A stretch of 64,000 nt of DNA from JABSQH01 sp039177505 (GCA_039177505.1 JBCDFR010000005.1:1-64000); one strand, 5' to 3'; shown: positions 34,656-43,774, counted from the first letter of the stretch. A program made the numbers and translations. Notes: generated from the sequence alone by a model not told the origin.

Positions 34656-35216
34656 TCATCGCCGCGGCGTGAAACTCAGCACCATCGTGTCGACACGTGG
34701 ACGGGGCCTGAATGCACGACGAGGGATCGCGGGACCTGTGGCCGTTTGCCATTGCCGCTGCCATCGAGCGGCGCCGGGTGCTTTGCGTCCCGACCATCGT
34801 TGAGCGACCGCTTTGGGGACGATAAGGTGTGACGACTGCAAGCGGCTTCCGCTCGACAACAGTCGTCGGAGCAGTGCGCTCGTGTGAGCGAACGGTGGGT
34901 TGGCGACAACATGAAACGGTCGACGCGGCAATCGCAGGTCGGCTGCGTCGGCGCGCACGATGGTGGCCTGATCGCCGAACCGGGCCCGCAGCGCACGCAC
35001 CCGCTCGGGGTGGAGCTCGATGGCGATGACTCGCAGACCGCGGCGTAGCAACGCCTCGGTGATCACCCCGTGACCGGCGCCGACGTCGAGCACCGTCGAG
35101 CCCGCATCGAGGTCGGCGAGCTCGACGAGATGGTCAGCCCAGGCTGGCTCGAGCTGGTGCCAGCCCCATGACCTCCGAGCGGGGACCGAGCCGGGTGGTC
35201 TCCGTGCGGAGACCAC
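34656..35216 (-). CDS. Short Erm-type 23S rRNA adenine N6-methyltransferase, Erm(37)-like
   Basis: 186 aa from GTG 35216. A Rossmann SAM fold: motif I VLDVGAGHGV (about 42-51), acidic residue in VIAIELHP (Glu67), RADAADLRL, and catalytic NPPF (106-109). The N-terminal SWGWHQLEPAW and the C-terminal PRRAFRPRPRVDTMVL closely resemble mycobacterial Erm(37), which also is short and lacks the C-terminal helical domain of typical Erm and KsgA enzymes. It would methylate A2058-region adenines and confer macrolide-lincosamide tolerance; activity is inferred. The MMPL transporter lies upstream on the same strand. The start codon is inside an inverted repeat (35195-35216). Confidence 0.83.
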   Translation of the reverse strand: MVSARRPPGSVPARRSWGWHQLEPAWADHLVELADLDAGSTVLDVGAGHGVITEALLRRGLRVIAIELHPERVRALRARFGDQATIVRADAADLRLPRRPFHVVANPPFAHTSALLRRLLSSGSRLQSSHLIVPKAVAQRWSGRKAPGAARWQRQWQTATGPAIPRRAFRPRPRVDTMVLSFTPRR

Positions 35217-35247
35217 GGCGGCGCACCATGCAGACGAAGATGCTCAT
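35134..35247 (-). CDS. Candidate 37-aa leader ORF overlapping the Erm-like gene start
   Basis: ATG at 35247 with GGAG 2 nt upstream encodes MSIFVCMVRRRGLRTETT and ends at 35134, crossing the Erm-like start in another frame. It contains SIFV, as in the ErmC leader, and R-R-R, like the +x+ macrolide arrest motif. Classical erm attenuators place a leader ORF so that stalled ribosomes open a hairpin covering the methyltransferase start. Here the leader overlaps rather than precedes the gene, so this is speculative. Confidence 0.3.
   Translation of the reverse strand: MSIFVCMVRRRGLRTETTRLGPRSEVMGLAPARASLG
35195..35216 (-). promoter_or_regulatory. Inverted repeat sequestering the Erm-like start codon
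   Basis: GTGGTCTCCG and its exact complement are separated by 2 nt; in mRNA this is a 9-bp stem with a 4-nt GCAC loop whose first three bases are the GTG start codon. Such occlusion is the mechanism of translational attenuation in inducible erm genes. No SD is visible ahead of the GTG. Confidence 0.5.
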
Positions 35248-35290
35248 GGCTCCAGTTGAGCATGCGGCCGCACGCCGCACACAAGAGGAT

Positions 35291-37684
35291 TCAGCCGCTG
35301 GGCGCGGACCCGGTCGACTCATAGTGCGCTGGCGACGCGGGCGCCTCGCCAGCGTCGTCGATGTGGATCGTCGGCAGGATGCGATCGAGCCATCCGGGCA
35401 TCCACCACGCGGCGTGGCCCATGAAGCGCATCAGGCCGGGCACGATTGTGAGCCGCACGATGAACGCGTCGAGGAGGATCCCGAGTCCGAGCGGGAGCCC
35501 GATCATCTTCACCACGACCGAAGGGTTGGTGACGAACGACAAGAACACCGCGGTCATGATCAGCGCCGCCGAAGCGATGACCCGCGCCGTCGTCGAGGCG
35601 CCGGTGACAACGGCGGCCTGTGGGTCGTCGGTGCGGTCGTACTCCTCGCGGATGCGTGAGAGTAGGAACACCTCGTAGTCGGTCGACAGCCCGAAGAGCA
35701 CGGCGAAGACGATGACGGGCACGAACGACTCGATCACGACCGTCTCGGGGACCCCGACGAGGCCGTTGCCCCAGCCCCACTGAAACACCGCGACCATGAT
35801 GCCGTAGGCGGCCAGGAACATCAGCACGTTCAAGAGCACTGCCTTGAGTGGCACAAGAATCGAACGGAACACTGTCATCAGCAGCACGAATGCGGCGACC
35901 AACACCACGCCGATGAACAGGATCAGCCGCTGACTGATGCGGTCGGTGAGGTCGATGAGCACGGCGGTCTCGCCGCCGACGAAGACGACGTCGGGATTGA
36001 GCGCCGTTCCGTTCAACGTGTCAGGGATGACCTGCTCGCGGAGCGTGCGGGTGAGGTCTTGGGTGACCGAGGAACTCGGTGCGCCGGTCGGCGTGACCTC
36101 GATGACCGCAGCGCTGCGCTGCTGGTTGGGGAGTGGTCCGAGGGCTCTGGCCACACCATCGGTTCGATCGATCGCGAGCACGAGTTCGGCCAACGCCTCG
36201 ACGGTCGCGAGGTCGAGACTCTCGAGCTGACTCTCGATGTCGGACAACGATTCGTCGACCAGCGGCTCGTCAGCAACCGTGGTGCCGGTGGCATCGGTTG
36301 ATGCCGTGGTCGGTGTAGTGGTGGTCGTGCTCGCTGTAGTCGTGGTCGAGGTTGTCGATCCGTCACTGCCTGCGGCATTGGCCCCGAGGTCGATGGCGAC
36401 AAGGAGCGGCCCGTTGGCTCCCGGGCCGAAGCCCTCGGCGATCAGGTCGTACGCCTGGCGCTCGGTCGTCTCCTCGGGGTCGTCACCATCGTCGATGAAC
36501 CCAAGGTCGGCCGACGTGGCCGGGATGGCGATCGCCCCGAGTACGACCACGCCGAGTGGCACGAGCGCGACCCGGGCATGGACGCTAAATCGCGACCAAC
36601 GCGACCAGAACGCGGTGGGATCACCGGGCTCGACTTCGCTGCGCTTCTTGATGAACGGCAGGCGGATCGACTCGATGTGCGTGCCGGCCATGCCGATGAA
36701 GGCCGGCAGCAGGGTGAGTGCTGCCAGCACGGTGAACATCACGAACATCGCCGACGTCAACCCCAGCGTCGACAGATACGGCACGCCGAACACCGTGAGT
36801 GCGACCACTGCGATCGAAATCGTGACGCCGGCAAAGAGCACGGCGCGCCCGGCGGTGTTCACCGCCGCTCCCGTAGCGGTGACGACGTCGTCGCCGCGGG
36901 CGCGGTCCTGGAGATATCTGTTGAGAATCAGCAGCGAGTAGTCGACGCCGACACCGAGGCCGATCATCGTGCCGAAGGTGACGTTGATCCCACCGATGGT
37001 CACGAAGTATTCGAGGATTGCCAGCGTGGTCGCACTGACGATGAGCGCGAAGAGCGCGGTGCCGAGCGGAAGGCCCATTGCCACGACCGAGCCGAACGAC
37101 AACAACAGGATGATCGCCGCCAGCCCGAGACCGATCTCGTCGGCGTACTCCGAAATCCCCGGTGGGACCGGATCCTGGATGTCGATCAGCGGCCCGCTGT
37201 ATTGCACGTTGAGACCGGCGGTCACCGCCGGTTGCGCAGCGGCTTCGATGTTGTCGAAGGCGTCGCCGGACACGTCGGCCAAGACGGTGTCGAAGGTCAC
37301 CGTCGAGAAGCCGATGGTCTTGTCGCTCGACAGCGCGATGAGATCCTGAGGCGACTGGGTCGGGTCGGACACCGTGGAGACGCCTTCGACCTGTTCGAGC
37401 GCATCGACGGCGCTCTCGATCGCCGACGAGTTCGAGCTGCTGGTGAGCTCGCTGCCGTCGGTGGTCTGGTACACCACTTTTACGCTGGCGTTGACGAACT
37501 GCGGGAACTCGTCGGTCAGGAGGTCCTGGGCCTCTTGGCTTTCGGTTCCGGGGATGCTGAAGTTGTTCTGGGTCTCACCCGGCAGTGCCGATGACGCCAC
37601 GAACAAACCCACGATGAGCGCGATCCAGCCGCCGAAGAACCACCACTTGTGTCTTGCGGCTGCGGTGCCGATGGTCTTCAGCAT
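35291..37684 (-). CDS. MMPL/RND family transporter
   Basis: 797 aa from ATG 37684, with AGGAG upstream. Two repeats each with a first helix (residues 14-34), a large extracytoplasmic domain and a five-helix bundle, giving about 12 helices. Motifs include TMIGLGVGVDYSLLILNR and VLFGLSTDYEVFLLSRIREEY with the proton-relay Asp/Tyr pair of MMPL proteins. The second extracytoplasmic domain contains a Thr/Ser-only linker of about 30 residues. Exports lipids or drugs. It ends 75 nt before the Erm-like start on the same strand, possibly one operon, and is divergent from the LAL regulator. Confidence 0.92.
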   Translation of the reverse strand: MLKTIGTAAARHKWWFFGGWIALIVGLFVASSALPGETQNNFSIPGTESQEAQDLLTDEFPQFVNASVKVVYQTTDGSELTSSSNSSAIESAVDALEQVEGVSTVSDPTQSPQDLIALSSDKTIGFSTVTFDTVLADVSGDAFDNIEAAAQPAVTAGLNVQYSGPLIDIQDPVPPGISEYADEIGLGLAAIILLLSFGSVVAMGLPLGTALFALIVSATTLAILEYFVTIGGINVTFGTMIGLGVGVDYSLLILNRYLQDRARGDDVVTATGAAVNTAGRAVLFAGVTISIAVVALTVFGVPYLSTLGLTSAMFVMFTVLAALTLLPAFIGMAGTHIESIRLPFIKKRSEVEPGDPTAFWSRWSRFSVHARVALVPLGVVVLGAIAIPATSADLGFIDDGDDPEETTERQAYDLIAEGFGPGANGPLLVAIDLGANAAGSDGSTTSTTTTASTTTTTPTTASTDATGTTVADEPLVDESLSDIESQLESLDLATVEALAELVLAIDRTDGVARALGPLPNQQRSAAVIEVTPTGAPSSSVTQDLTRTLREQVIPDTLNGTALNPDVVFVGGETAVLIDLTDRISQRLILFIGVVLVAAFVLLMTVFRSILVPLKAVLLNVLMFLAAYGIMVAVFQWGWGNGLVGVPETVVIESFVPVIVFAVLFGLSTDYEVFLLSRIREEYDRTDDPQAAVVTGASTTARVIASAALIMTAVFLSFVTNPSVVVKMIGLPLGLGILLDAFIVRLTIVPGLMRFMGHAAWWMPGWLDRILPTIHIDDAGEAPASPAHYESTGSAPSG

Positions 37685-37841
37685 GTTGCTCCTGGGGTTT
37701 GTTGGCCGTCGATGCGGCCATCGTCGTTTCATCGGCCTCGCGGCCACTGGCTTGAGTCTTGCTTGACGAGCGGCGCAATGTGCATCTTGTCTGGCATCTG
37801 CACTCGACACTCGTCATGGGGTCCTGGCTAACGTTCCCGCC

Positions 37842-40391
37842 GTGAGCGGCGGAGGTGCCATCGGCACCGGCGGAGAGTGGCCGTGGATCGACCGCGGTGA
37901 GCCCCAGCGGCGTCTCGGCGCGGCGCTGCGTCGGGATCGACCGCTGGCGCTCGTCAGCGGCCCGCTCGGGATCGGCAAGTCCGCCCTGGTCGACCGCACG
38001 TTGACGGTTTCCCGATCCGCGCGCCGGCACCGCGTCGTGCGGGTGCGTGGCCGATTCTCCGATCGACCGTATGGCGCGCTGATCCCGCTGTTGCCGGTCG
38101 GAGTCGAGCCGGCACCGACCGAATGGCAATTCGGTCAGCAGATTCGGCGACTCGTGTCGGATCCGTCCACCGACCTGCGGTGCTTGCTCGTCGTCGATGA
38201 CGTCCACCTGCTCGATCGCCAGTCAATGGCTGTGGTCATTTCACTCGTCGAAGACGATGGTTGCGGGTTGATCGCGATTTCTGAGCCGCCGGGACCTGTG
38301 GAGCTCCTCGTTGCGCTGACCGAGATCGTGGTTCCCCCGCTGGAGGACGATGCGATCGAGTCGATGATCGAGGCACGGATCGGTGCGCTCGACGGGCGCA
38401 GCCTGCGCGCCATCGTCGGGCGTGTGGAAGGGAGTCCGTTGGCGGCCCGCGAGCTGGTCGATGGGGCGCTCGACGACGGACGGTTCGTCGAGCGATCCGG
38501 TGTTGCGGTCGCCGATCTGTCGGGTTCGGAGATGGGCTCGCTGGAACGCGTCGTGCGCCGGCGACGCTCTCTGCTCGATACTGACGCCGACGAAACCCTC
38601 GATCTGCTGGCGTTCGTCGATACGGCATTGCCCCTCGATGCATTCGACAACGCCGGCCTCGTCGACCTCGACGAGCGCGGCTGGCTCGATCGGCGTGCCC
38701 GGCGCATCACACTCCCGTTGGACCTGATCAGAACCACCTCGCCACGCGACGACCGGGAGCTTGCGCAGCTCGCTGTCGAGGCGGTCGAGCGCAGTGGGTG
38801 CAGTGTCGATCGGGCCGAACTCGTTCGGTGGGAGGTGCTCGCCGGACGAACCGTCGGTGACGAGTTGCTGCTGGAGGCGGCCACGACCCTCGCCCGACGA
38901 TGGCGGCTCGAGGAGGCGTGCGAGCTCGTTGCCGCCCTCAGTGCGCCGACGATCGAGGGACGATTGTTGCTCGCTGATCTCGTGGCGCGTTCTGGTGACC
39001 TCCACGGTGCGCATCGTGCCTTGCAGGAAGCTGCCGAGGACGCGTCGACGCCGCGAGCGATCGGGCTTACTGCGGCACATCTTGGTGAGTTCGTTGCGTT
39101 CCGTCTGGGTGACCCGGTTGGGGGTTTGGTGATCGCCCGCGACGCGTTGCGCCGCATCGACGAGCCGTCGGTGTTCGTCGAGTTGGCGACCCGCGAGGTG
39201 GTGTTGGCAGTGTTCGCCGGCGATCTCGAGGCGGCGGACGCAACGCGTCGGGCCGTTGCCGAGATCGGGCCGGCGGCCGATGCCCTCGCCCGGGCACGGT
39301 TCTTGTCCAACGCCTCGTACCTCGATGTGATGAGTGGCGACCTCGACGCCGATCCCGCGGTCGAGGCCGCGGCACGCGTGCTCGATCGGGTCGAAGGCGA
39401 TCACACGGCGCAGGTCGCACGAAAGCGTTTGTTGCTCACCGAACACCTGCGGCTCATTCATGGCGGTGAGCTGTTCAACGCGGCGGCTCTCGTGGATGCA
39501 GAGTTGGCCAACGAGTGCATTGGCGCGTCGACGCGCGGGTGCTGGCTGGTCACCCGAGGCGATGTGCAGCGGCTGTCGGGGCGGCTCGAGGAGGCGCGAC
39601 GGTCAGTGGTATCCGCGCTCGAGTACCTCGCGCTCGACGATGACATCGGGATGGCTGACGTCGCTCGCGCCGATCTGCTCGGTTTGCTCGCCGAGCTCGG
39701 CGACCTGCGACCAACCGACGGTGCACTGACCGCGGCTGCCGAGCTCGACCCCCGTTTGGCTGCACGGCTCGCTCGATCGGAGGTACGGCGGCTGATCGAC
39801 GGTCGCGACGACGCCGCCGCCGAGGCCGCCGCTAGGAGTGCGACAGCCGGCTTCGTCGTGTGGGCCGCCGAGATCACGTTCGAGGCGATTCGCCTCGGGC
39901 CGGCACCCCGATCGACTGCGCTACTGCGCGAGCTGGCCAGCGAGGTCGGCGGGCCGCTCACCGAAACGATGTTGGCCGTCGGCGAGGCGACGCTCGACGG
40001 CGATCTTTTGGCCGTGCACGAGTGTGCATCGACGTTGTTCGACATGGGCTACGCGGCCTACGGCGCTGACGCAGTGGGGCTGGCATTGCAGATGTCGACT
40101 GCGTCGGGTCAACGCCTCTTGACACCACTCCTGGAACGGGCGCGTGTCGTGGCTGCCGAACTCCCTCGCCTCTGGCCGACGTTCGGCGAGCCGGTCGTGC
40201 CACCCGTCGACGGACTGACCGGACGAGAACGTGAGATCGTCGAACTCGCTGCCGACGGCCGGACGTCGAAAGACATCGCCCGCGAACTCGGCATCTCGCC
40301 GCGCACGGTCGACAACCATCTGGGCTCGGCCTATCGCAAGCTCGGGATCGGATCGCGTCACGACCTGTCGCGGTCCGACCGGCACGCATAG
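37842..40391 (+). CDS. Large ATP-binding LuxR (LAL) family regulator
   Basis: 849 aa from GTG 37842. N-terminal AAA/STAND ATPase with Walker A GPLGIGKS (40-47) and Walker B CLLVVDDVHLLD. The middle 400 residues are helical TPR-like repeats. The C-terminal LuxR HTH (DGLTGREREIVELAADGRTS; ELGISPRTVDNHLGSAYRKL) is complete. LAL/MalT-type activators sense a ligand and bind ATP, often controlling catabolism or secondary metabolism. The MMPL gene is divergent, 157 nt away, and an alpha/beta hydrolase follows 10 nt downstream; either could be a target. Confidence 0.9.
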   Translation: MSGGGAIGTGGEWPWIDRGEPQRRLGAALRRDRPLALVSGPLGIGKSALVDRTLTVSRSARRHRVVRVRGRFSDRPYGALIPLLPVGVEPAPTEWQFGQQIRRLVSDPSTDLRCLLVVDDVHLLDRQSMAVVISLVEDDGCGLIAISEPPGPVELLVALTEIVVPPLEDDAIESMIEARIGALDGRSLRAIVGRVEGSPLAARELVDGALDDGRFVERSGVAVADLSGSEMGSLERVVRRRRSLLDTDADETLDLLAFVDTALPLDAFDNAGLVDLDERGWLDRRARRITLPLDLIRTTSPRDDRELAQLAVEAVERSGCSVDRAELVRWEVLAGRTVGDELLLEAATTLARRWRLEEACELVAALSAPTIEGRLLLADLVARSGDLHGAHRALQEAAEDASTPRAIGLTAAHLGEFVAFRLGDPVGGLVIARDALRRIDEPSVFVELATREVVLAVFAGDLEAADATRRAVAEIGPAADALARARFLSNASYLDVMSGDLDADPAVEAAARVLDRVEGDHTAQVARKRLLLTEHLRLIHGGELFNAAALVDAELANECIGASTRGCWLVTRGDVQRLSGRLEEARRSVVSALEYLALDDDIGMADVARADLLGLLAELGDLRPTDGALTAAAELDPRLAARLARSEVRRLIDGRDDAAAEAAARSATAGFVVWAAEITFEAIRLGPAPRSTALLRELASEVGGPLTETMLAVGEATLDGDLLAVHECASTLFDMGYAAYGADAVGLALQMSTASGQRLLTPLLERARVVAAELPRLWPTFGEPVVPPVDGLTGREREIVELAADGRTSKDIARELGISPRTVDNHLGSAYRKLGIGSRHDLSRSDRHA

Positions 40392-40401
40392 CATCGGAAC
40401 G

Positions 40402-41187
40402 ATGCCGTCGGCCTTTCGTCGTCCGTCGTGGGACTTGTTGGCCCTCGAGCAGCGAGCGCCGTTCGAGTTCGGCGCGTTCTTGGCCTCATCGCCCGTGCTG
40501 CGCATGATCGGACGTGGAGATGAACATCCGGTGCTGGTGCTTCCCGGATTCACCGCCTCCGACGCAAGCACGCGCCCGCTACGCGATGTGCTGCGCAGTC
40601 AGGGCTACTGGGCCCATCGGTGGCGACTCGGTCGGAACATCGGACCGACCCCCGAGATCGTCGACGGCATGCGCAGCCGATTGATCGATTTGTCCGATCG
40701 CCACGACCGTCCGGTCTCGATCGTCGGGTGGAGTCTCGGCGGGATCTACGCCCGGGTGTTGGCGCGAGCGATGCCCGACCGGGTGCGCACCGTGATCACG
40801 CTTGGTAGCCCATTTCGGATGCGGCCCACCGATGGCTCGAACGCGTCGGCGCTGTATGCCCGGTTGCGCGAGTTGCATATTCCGTCGCCGGCCGAACTCA
40901 TGGTCCCCGAAGAGGATCTTCCGCCGCTGCCCGTGTCGAGCACTGCGATGTATTCGCGTACCGACGGGATCGTCGATTGGCGAGCGTGTATCGACGCGCC
41001 GGGCGAGCAACGAGAGAACATCGAAGTGCGCGGCGCCCACTACGGGCTCGGCTTCAACCCTGCAGTGGTGTACGCAATCTCGGATCGGCTGGCCCAACCG
41101 ATCGACGATTGGCGGCCGTTCGAGGCGCCCGTCTGGTTGCGCGCCGCGTTCCCGCGACCTGCATACTGGTCGCCGGCGGCCAGCTGA
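40402..41187 (+). CDS. Alpha/beta hydrolase (lipase-like)
   Basis: 261 aa from ATG 40402, 10 nt after the LAL stop, so probably co-transcribed with it. HPVLVLPGFTASD gives the oxyanion region and GWSLGG the nucleophile (Ser111). Acid and His are expected around SRTDGIVDW and EVRGAHYGLGFNP near the C-terminus. No signal peptide, so intracellular. Probable esterase or lipase on unknown substrate. Confidence 0.85.
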   Translation: MPSAFRRPSWDLLALEQRAPFEFGAFLASSPVLRMIGRGDEHPVLVLPGFTASDASTRPLRDVLRSQGYWAHRWRLGRNIGPTPEIVDGMRSRLIDLSDRHDRPVSIVGWSLGGIYARVLARAMPDRVRTVITLGSPFRMRPTDGSNASALYARLRELHIPSPAELMVPEEDLPPLPVSSTAMYSRTDGIVDWRACIDAPGEQRENIEVRGAHYGLGFNPAVVYAISDRLAQPIDDWRPFEAPVWLRAAFPRPAYWSPAAS

Positions 41188-41207
41188 GCGTCACTACCCT
41201 CATCGTC

Positions 41208-41744
41208 GTGGGGTACCGGCACCGGCGAGAGGACATTCTTGCTGGGGCGGTCGAGGCGGTGCTCGATGAGGGCATCAGCCAGCTCACATTCGGTCGGCTC
41301 GCGAGCCGGCTCCATATCAATGACCGCACGATCGTCTACTACTTCCCGAACAAGGACGCGCTGATCACCGACGTGCTGCTCGCGCTCGGGCAACAGCTGC
41401 AGGTCGGGTTGGAAGCAAGCTTCTCAACACCTGCCGCGGACCATCGCGCCTTGGTCCGCGCGGCATGGCCAATGCTCGCCCGCGACGAGATGGACCCGGT
41501 GTTCGCAGTCGTGTTCGAGCTCAACGGTCTCGCCGCGGCCGGTCGCGAGCCGTACGTCTCGCTGGCCCCGCAACTGGCGCAGGCGTTCGTCGAGTGGTTG
41601 CAACCTTTTCTCGAAGGTGATGCGTCGCGACGGCGCGCCGAGGCACAGGCCGCCGTCGTGCTCGTCGATGCCCTGCTGTTGGCTCGCCAGTTGCTCGGCG
41701 CCGCCGCCGCCGACGCTGCGCTCGGCCCGCTGACCTCGCCTTGA
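41208..41744 (+). CDS. TetR family regulator
   Basis: 178 aa from GTG 41208. HTH at about residues 5-52 (RREDILAGAVEAVLDEGIS; TFGRLASRLHINDRTIVYYF). Ala-rich C-terminal effector domain ending AAAADAALGPL. The TGA stop overlaps an in-frame TTG of the downstream kinase and lies 2 nt before its ATG, so the two are translated together. Its target may be the hydrolase/TetR/kinase operon. Confidence 0.85.
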   Translation: MGYRHRREDILAGAVEAVLDEGISQLTFGRLASRLHINDRTIVYYFPNKDALITDVLLALGQQLQVGLEASFSTPAADHRALVRAAWPMLARDEMDPVFAVVFELNGLAAAGREPYVSLAPQLAQAFVEWLQPFLEGDASRRRAEAQAAVVLVDALLLARQLLGAAAADAALGPLTSP

Positions 41745-41746
41745 CC

Positions 41747-42370
41747 ATGGGCATTGGGCGCCGCGGGATCGACGATGTGGTCGCACTCATCGCCGAACGT
41801 GGTCAACACGCCGAACGCCTGCTGGTGGGCATCGTCGGTCCGCCGGGTGCTGGAAAGTCGACCAGTGCCAGGACGCTTGCGGAGCAGCTCGGCGGCGTCG
41901 TCGTCCCGATGGACGGCTGGCATCTCCCGCTTGCCGACGTGCAACGCTTGGGCCGTGCCGATCGCCGAGGTGCGCCGGACACCTTCGATGCCGAGGGCTT
42001 CGTCGAGTTCGTTACCGAGTTGCGGACGCTCGAGACTACGTGCGTCGCGCCCGACTTCTCCCGCGAAACCCACGATCCGGTGCCGGGCGCCATCGAGGTT
42101 GCTCCGGACGCGAGTCCGGTGTTCGTGGAAGGCAACTACCTGCTCCTCGACGAGATGCCGTGGTCGCGACTCGAGGACGTTTTTGACCTGACGATGTATG
42201 TCGACTGCGCCGACCGTCGTCGTCGGTCGGCGCTCGTCGAACGCCACATCAGCGCTGGAATGATGCCCGTCGCTGCCGAGCAGTTCGTCGACGAGTCCGA
42301 CGAGCGCAACGCAGCGCTCGTTCGTACCTCGAGGCGACGCGCCGACCTCGTGGTCGACGCGGGCTGGTAG
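41747..42370 (+). CDS. P-loop nucleoside/fructose-type kinase (PRK/uridine kinase superfamily)
   Basis: 207 aa. Walker A GIVGPPGAGKST (Lys37) is followed by MDGWHLPLADV, the phosphoribulokinase/uridine-kinase-like substrate strand, and the RRGAPDTFDAEGFV helix. The arrangement matches the bacterial nucleoside/nucleotide kinase family that includes FrcK-type proteins, often linked to sugar transport. No sugar transporter is adjacent here. Coupled to the TetR gene 41208-41744 by a 2-nt gap. Confidence 0.82.
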   Translation: MGIGRRGIDDVVALIAERGQHAERLLVGIVGPPGAGKSTSARTLAEQLGGVVVPMDGWHLPLADVQRLGRADRRGAPDTFDAEGFVEFVTELRTLETTCVAPDFSRETHDPVPGAIEVAPDASPVFVEGNYLLLDEMPWSRLEDVFDLTMYVDCADRRRRSALVERHISAGMMPVAAEQFVDESDERNAALVRTSRRRADLVVDAGW

Positions 42371-42392
42371 TGCTGGTGATCGAGGCGCCGCG

Positions 42393-42855
42393 CTACGGGT
42401 CGCTGTCGAGTGCAGGGCCGAACCGGGAGGCGATGCCATCGAGGACGATCGAGAGTCCGGCCTCGAACTCATCGCCGAATTCGTAGCCCGGCGCTAGGGC
42501 GTGATCGCGGACGAACTCCTCGAGGTGGGGATACTCGCCGGTGGGCATCGCGCCGATGATCTCCCCGGCGAGCTCGGCGTTCGACTCCGGTCCGCCAGCT
42601 GTCGTCCCGCTTTGGCAGATCGATCTCGGCGAACACTGCATCGACCATGCCGTCGATGATGGCGTCCTTGTTGGCCACGTGATGATGGATCGTCATTGGC
42701 TTGGTACCGAGGTGGACGGCGAGCTTGCGGATTGTCAGTGCATCGACACCGATCGCGTCGGCCAGTTCGATCGCTCCCGTAACGACTCGATGGTGGTCGA
42801 GTCGAGTCGACGCTGAGGTACTGGAGGAGTGTGTCGACGGTGCGATTCGTACCAA
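42393..42855 (-). pseudogene. Broken TetR repressor gene with frameshift and internal loss
   Basis: The N-terminal two thirds read as a TetR HTH (VVTGAIELADAIGVDALTIR; KLAVHLGTKPMTIHHHVANK) to about 42600. The C-terminal part (AELAGEIIGAMPTGEYPHLE; FGDEFEAGLSIVLDGIASRF) lies in another frame and resembles the end of the TetR ligand domain. The two frames meet near 42595-42610, about 80-90 residues short of a full ligand domain, so a deletion with frameshift is the simplest explanation. The start is unclear (TTG 42855 or later). Probably inactive. Confidence 0.7.
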
Positions 42856-42896
42856 GTAACGGTTCCGGGCCGGTCGAAGGTGTCGATGGGCTCGGG

Positions 42897-43634
42897 TCAG
42901 TGTGACTCTTCGTGATGAGAGTCGCTAAGCAGCAGGGTCGATCCGACGCGCACGAACTGGCCACCGAACGCCTTGTGGAGTTGGTCTTCGGTCAGGACCT
43001 CGCTCGCCGGGCCGAACGCAACGAGGTGTGTCGCGAGCAGTAGCACCAGGTCGGAGCGCTGCGCGTCTTGGAAGTTGTGCGTGCTCGTGATCATCGTGCG
43101 CCCGCCGAGCTTCTCTTCGTCGAGCACGTCGAGGATGATTGAGCGCGATGCCACGTCGAGGGCGGTGAGTGGCTCGTCGAGCAGCAGTACGGACGACTCC
43201 TGAGTGAGTCCCTGGGCGACCAGGACACGCTGGCGCTGACCGCCCGATAGGTGGTGAATCGGCCGGTTGGCGAGGTCGTCGATGGCCAGACGGGTCATGG
43301 CTTCGTGGATCGTTGCCCAATCGGCGGGACGAAAACGGCGGATTGGGCCGAGGGTCGAGTACCGGCCCATTGCGACGGCGTCACGCACGGTGATCGGCAC
43401 GCTCTGGTCGACATCGGTCGACTGCAGCACCATGGCTGGACGGCCGTCGACGTGCGCTGTCCCCGACGTCGGCGAAACGATCCCAGCCAGCGTCTTGAGC
43501 AGCGTTGATTTGCCGCAGCCGTTCGGTCCGATGATCGCTACTGACGAGCCGCGCGGGACGTCGATGGATACGCGCTCCAAGGCCAGGACGTTGCCGTACG
43601 TCACGGTGAGGTCGTTGGTGCGAACAGCACTCAT
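42897..43634 (-). CDS. Metal ABC transporter ATPase (ZnuC-like)
   Basis: 245 aa. Walker A GPNGCGKST (36-44), Q-loop MVLQSTDVDQSV, signature HLSGGQRQR, Walker B VLLLDEP and switch His in STHNFQDAQ. The C-terminus is His/Asp/Glu-rich (DSHHEESH). Divergent from the cognate binding-protein gene with two Zur-like boxes in between; permease 45053-45895 completes the system. Zinc import (ZnuC) is inferred from the neighbours. Confidence 0.92.
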   Translation of the reverse strand: MSAVRTNDLTVTYGNVLALERVSIDVPRGSSVAIIGPNGCGKSTLLKTLAGIVSPTSGTAHVDGRPAMVLQSTDVDQSVPITVRDAVAMGRYSTLGPIRRFRPADWATIHEAMTRLAIDDLANRPIHHLSGGQRQRVLVAQGLTQESSVLLLDEPLTALDVASRSIILDVLDEEKLGGRTMITSTHNFQDAQRSDLVLLLATHLVAFGPASEVLTEDQLHKAFGGQFVRVGSTLLLSDSHHEESH

Positions 43635-43659
43635 CGCACGACGTCACGTGTGGTGGAGG

Positions 43660-43674
43660 GAATGAATCTCATTC
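43660..43674. promoter_or_regulatory. Candidate Zur-type box 1
   Basis: GAATGA-ATC-TCATTC is a perfect 6-3-6 inverted repeat upstream of the ABC ATPase start. Its half-sites resemble the TCATT half-sites of actinobacterial Zur boxes. Confidence 0.5.
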
Positions 43675-43734
43675 TGGATTGGCGTTGACCCAGCAGATGT
43701 TGTGGTCATCCGAGGCTGCCCATAGCGTACTCAA

Positions 43735-43749
43735 CGACAATCATTCTCA
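43735..43749. promoter_or_regulatory. Candidate Zur box 2
   Basis: CGACAATCATTCTCA; its complement TGAGAATGATTGTCG fits the mycobacterial Zur pattern TGAnAATnATTnTCA with one mismatch. It lies 25 nt before the binding-protein ATG. A Fur/Zur family gene is present at 53333. Confidence 0.6.
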
Positions 43750-43774
43750 TTTACTCCCACTGGAGGACTCACCA

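Noticed and set aside
35134..35322. Longer minus ORF containing the Erm leader as a real gene
   Set aside because: The extra N-terminal part is Arg/Pro-rich without a start signal; only the ATG 35247 part has GGAG and is kept as a low-confidence leader.
40231..40401. Upstream extension of the alpha/beta hydrolase
   Set aside because: It would overlap the LuxR HTH coding region of the LAL gene in another frame; ATG 40402 gives a normal N-terminus.
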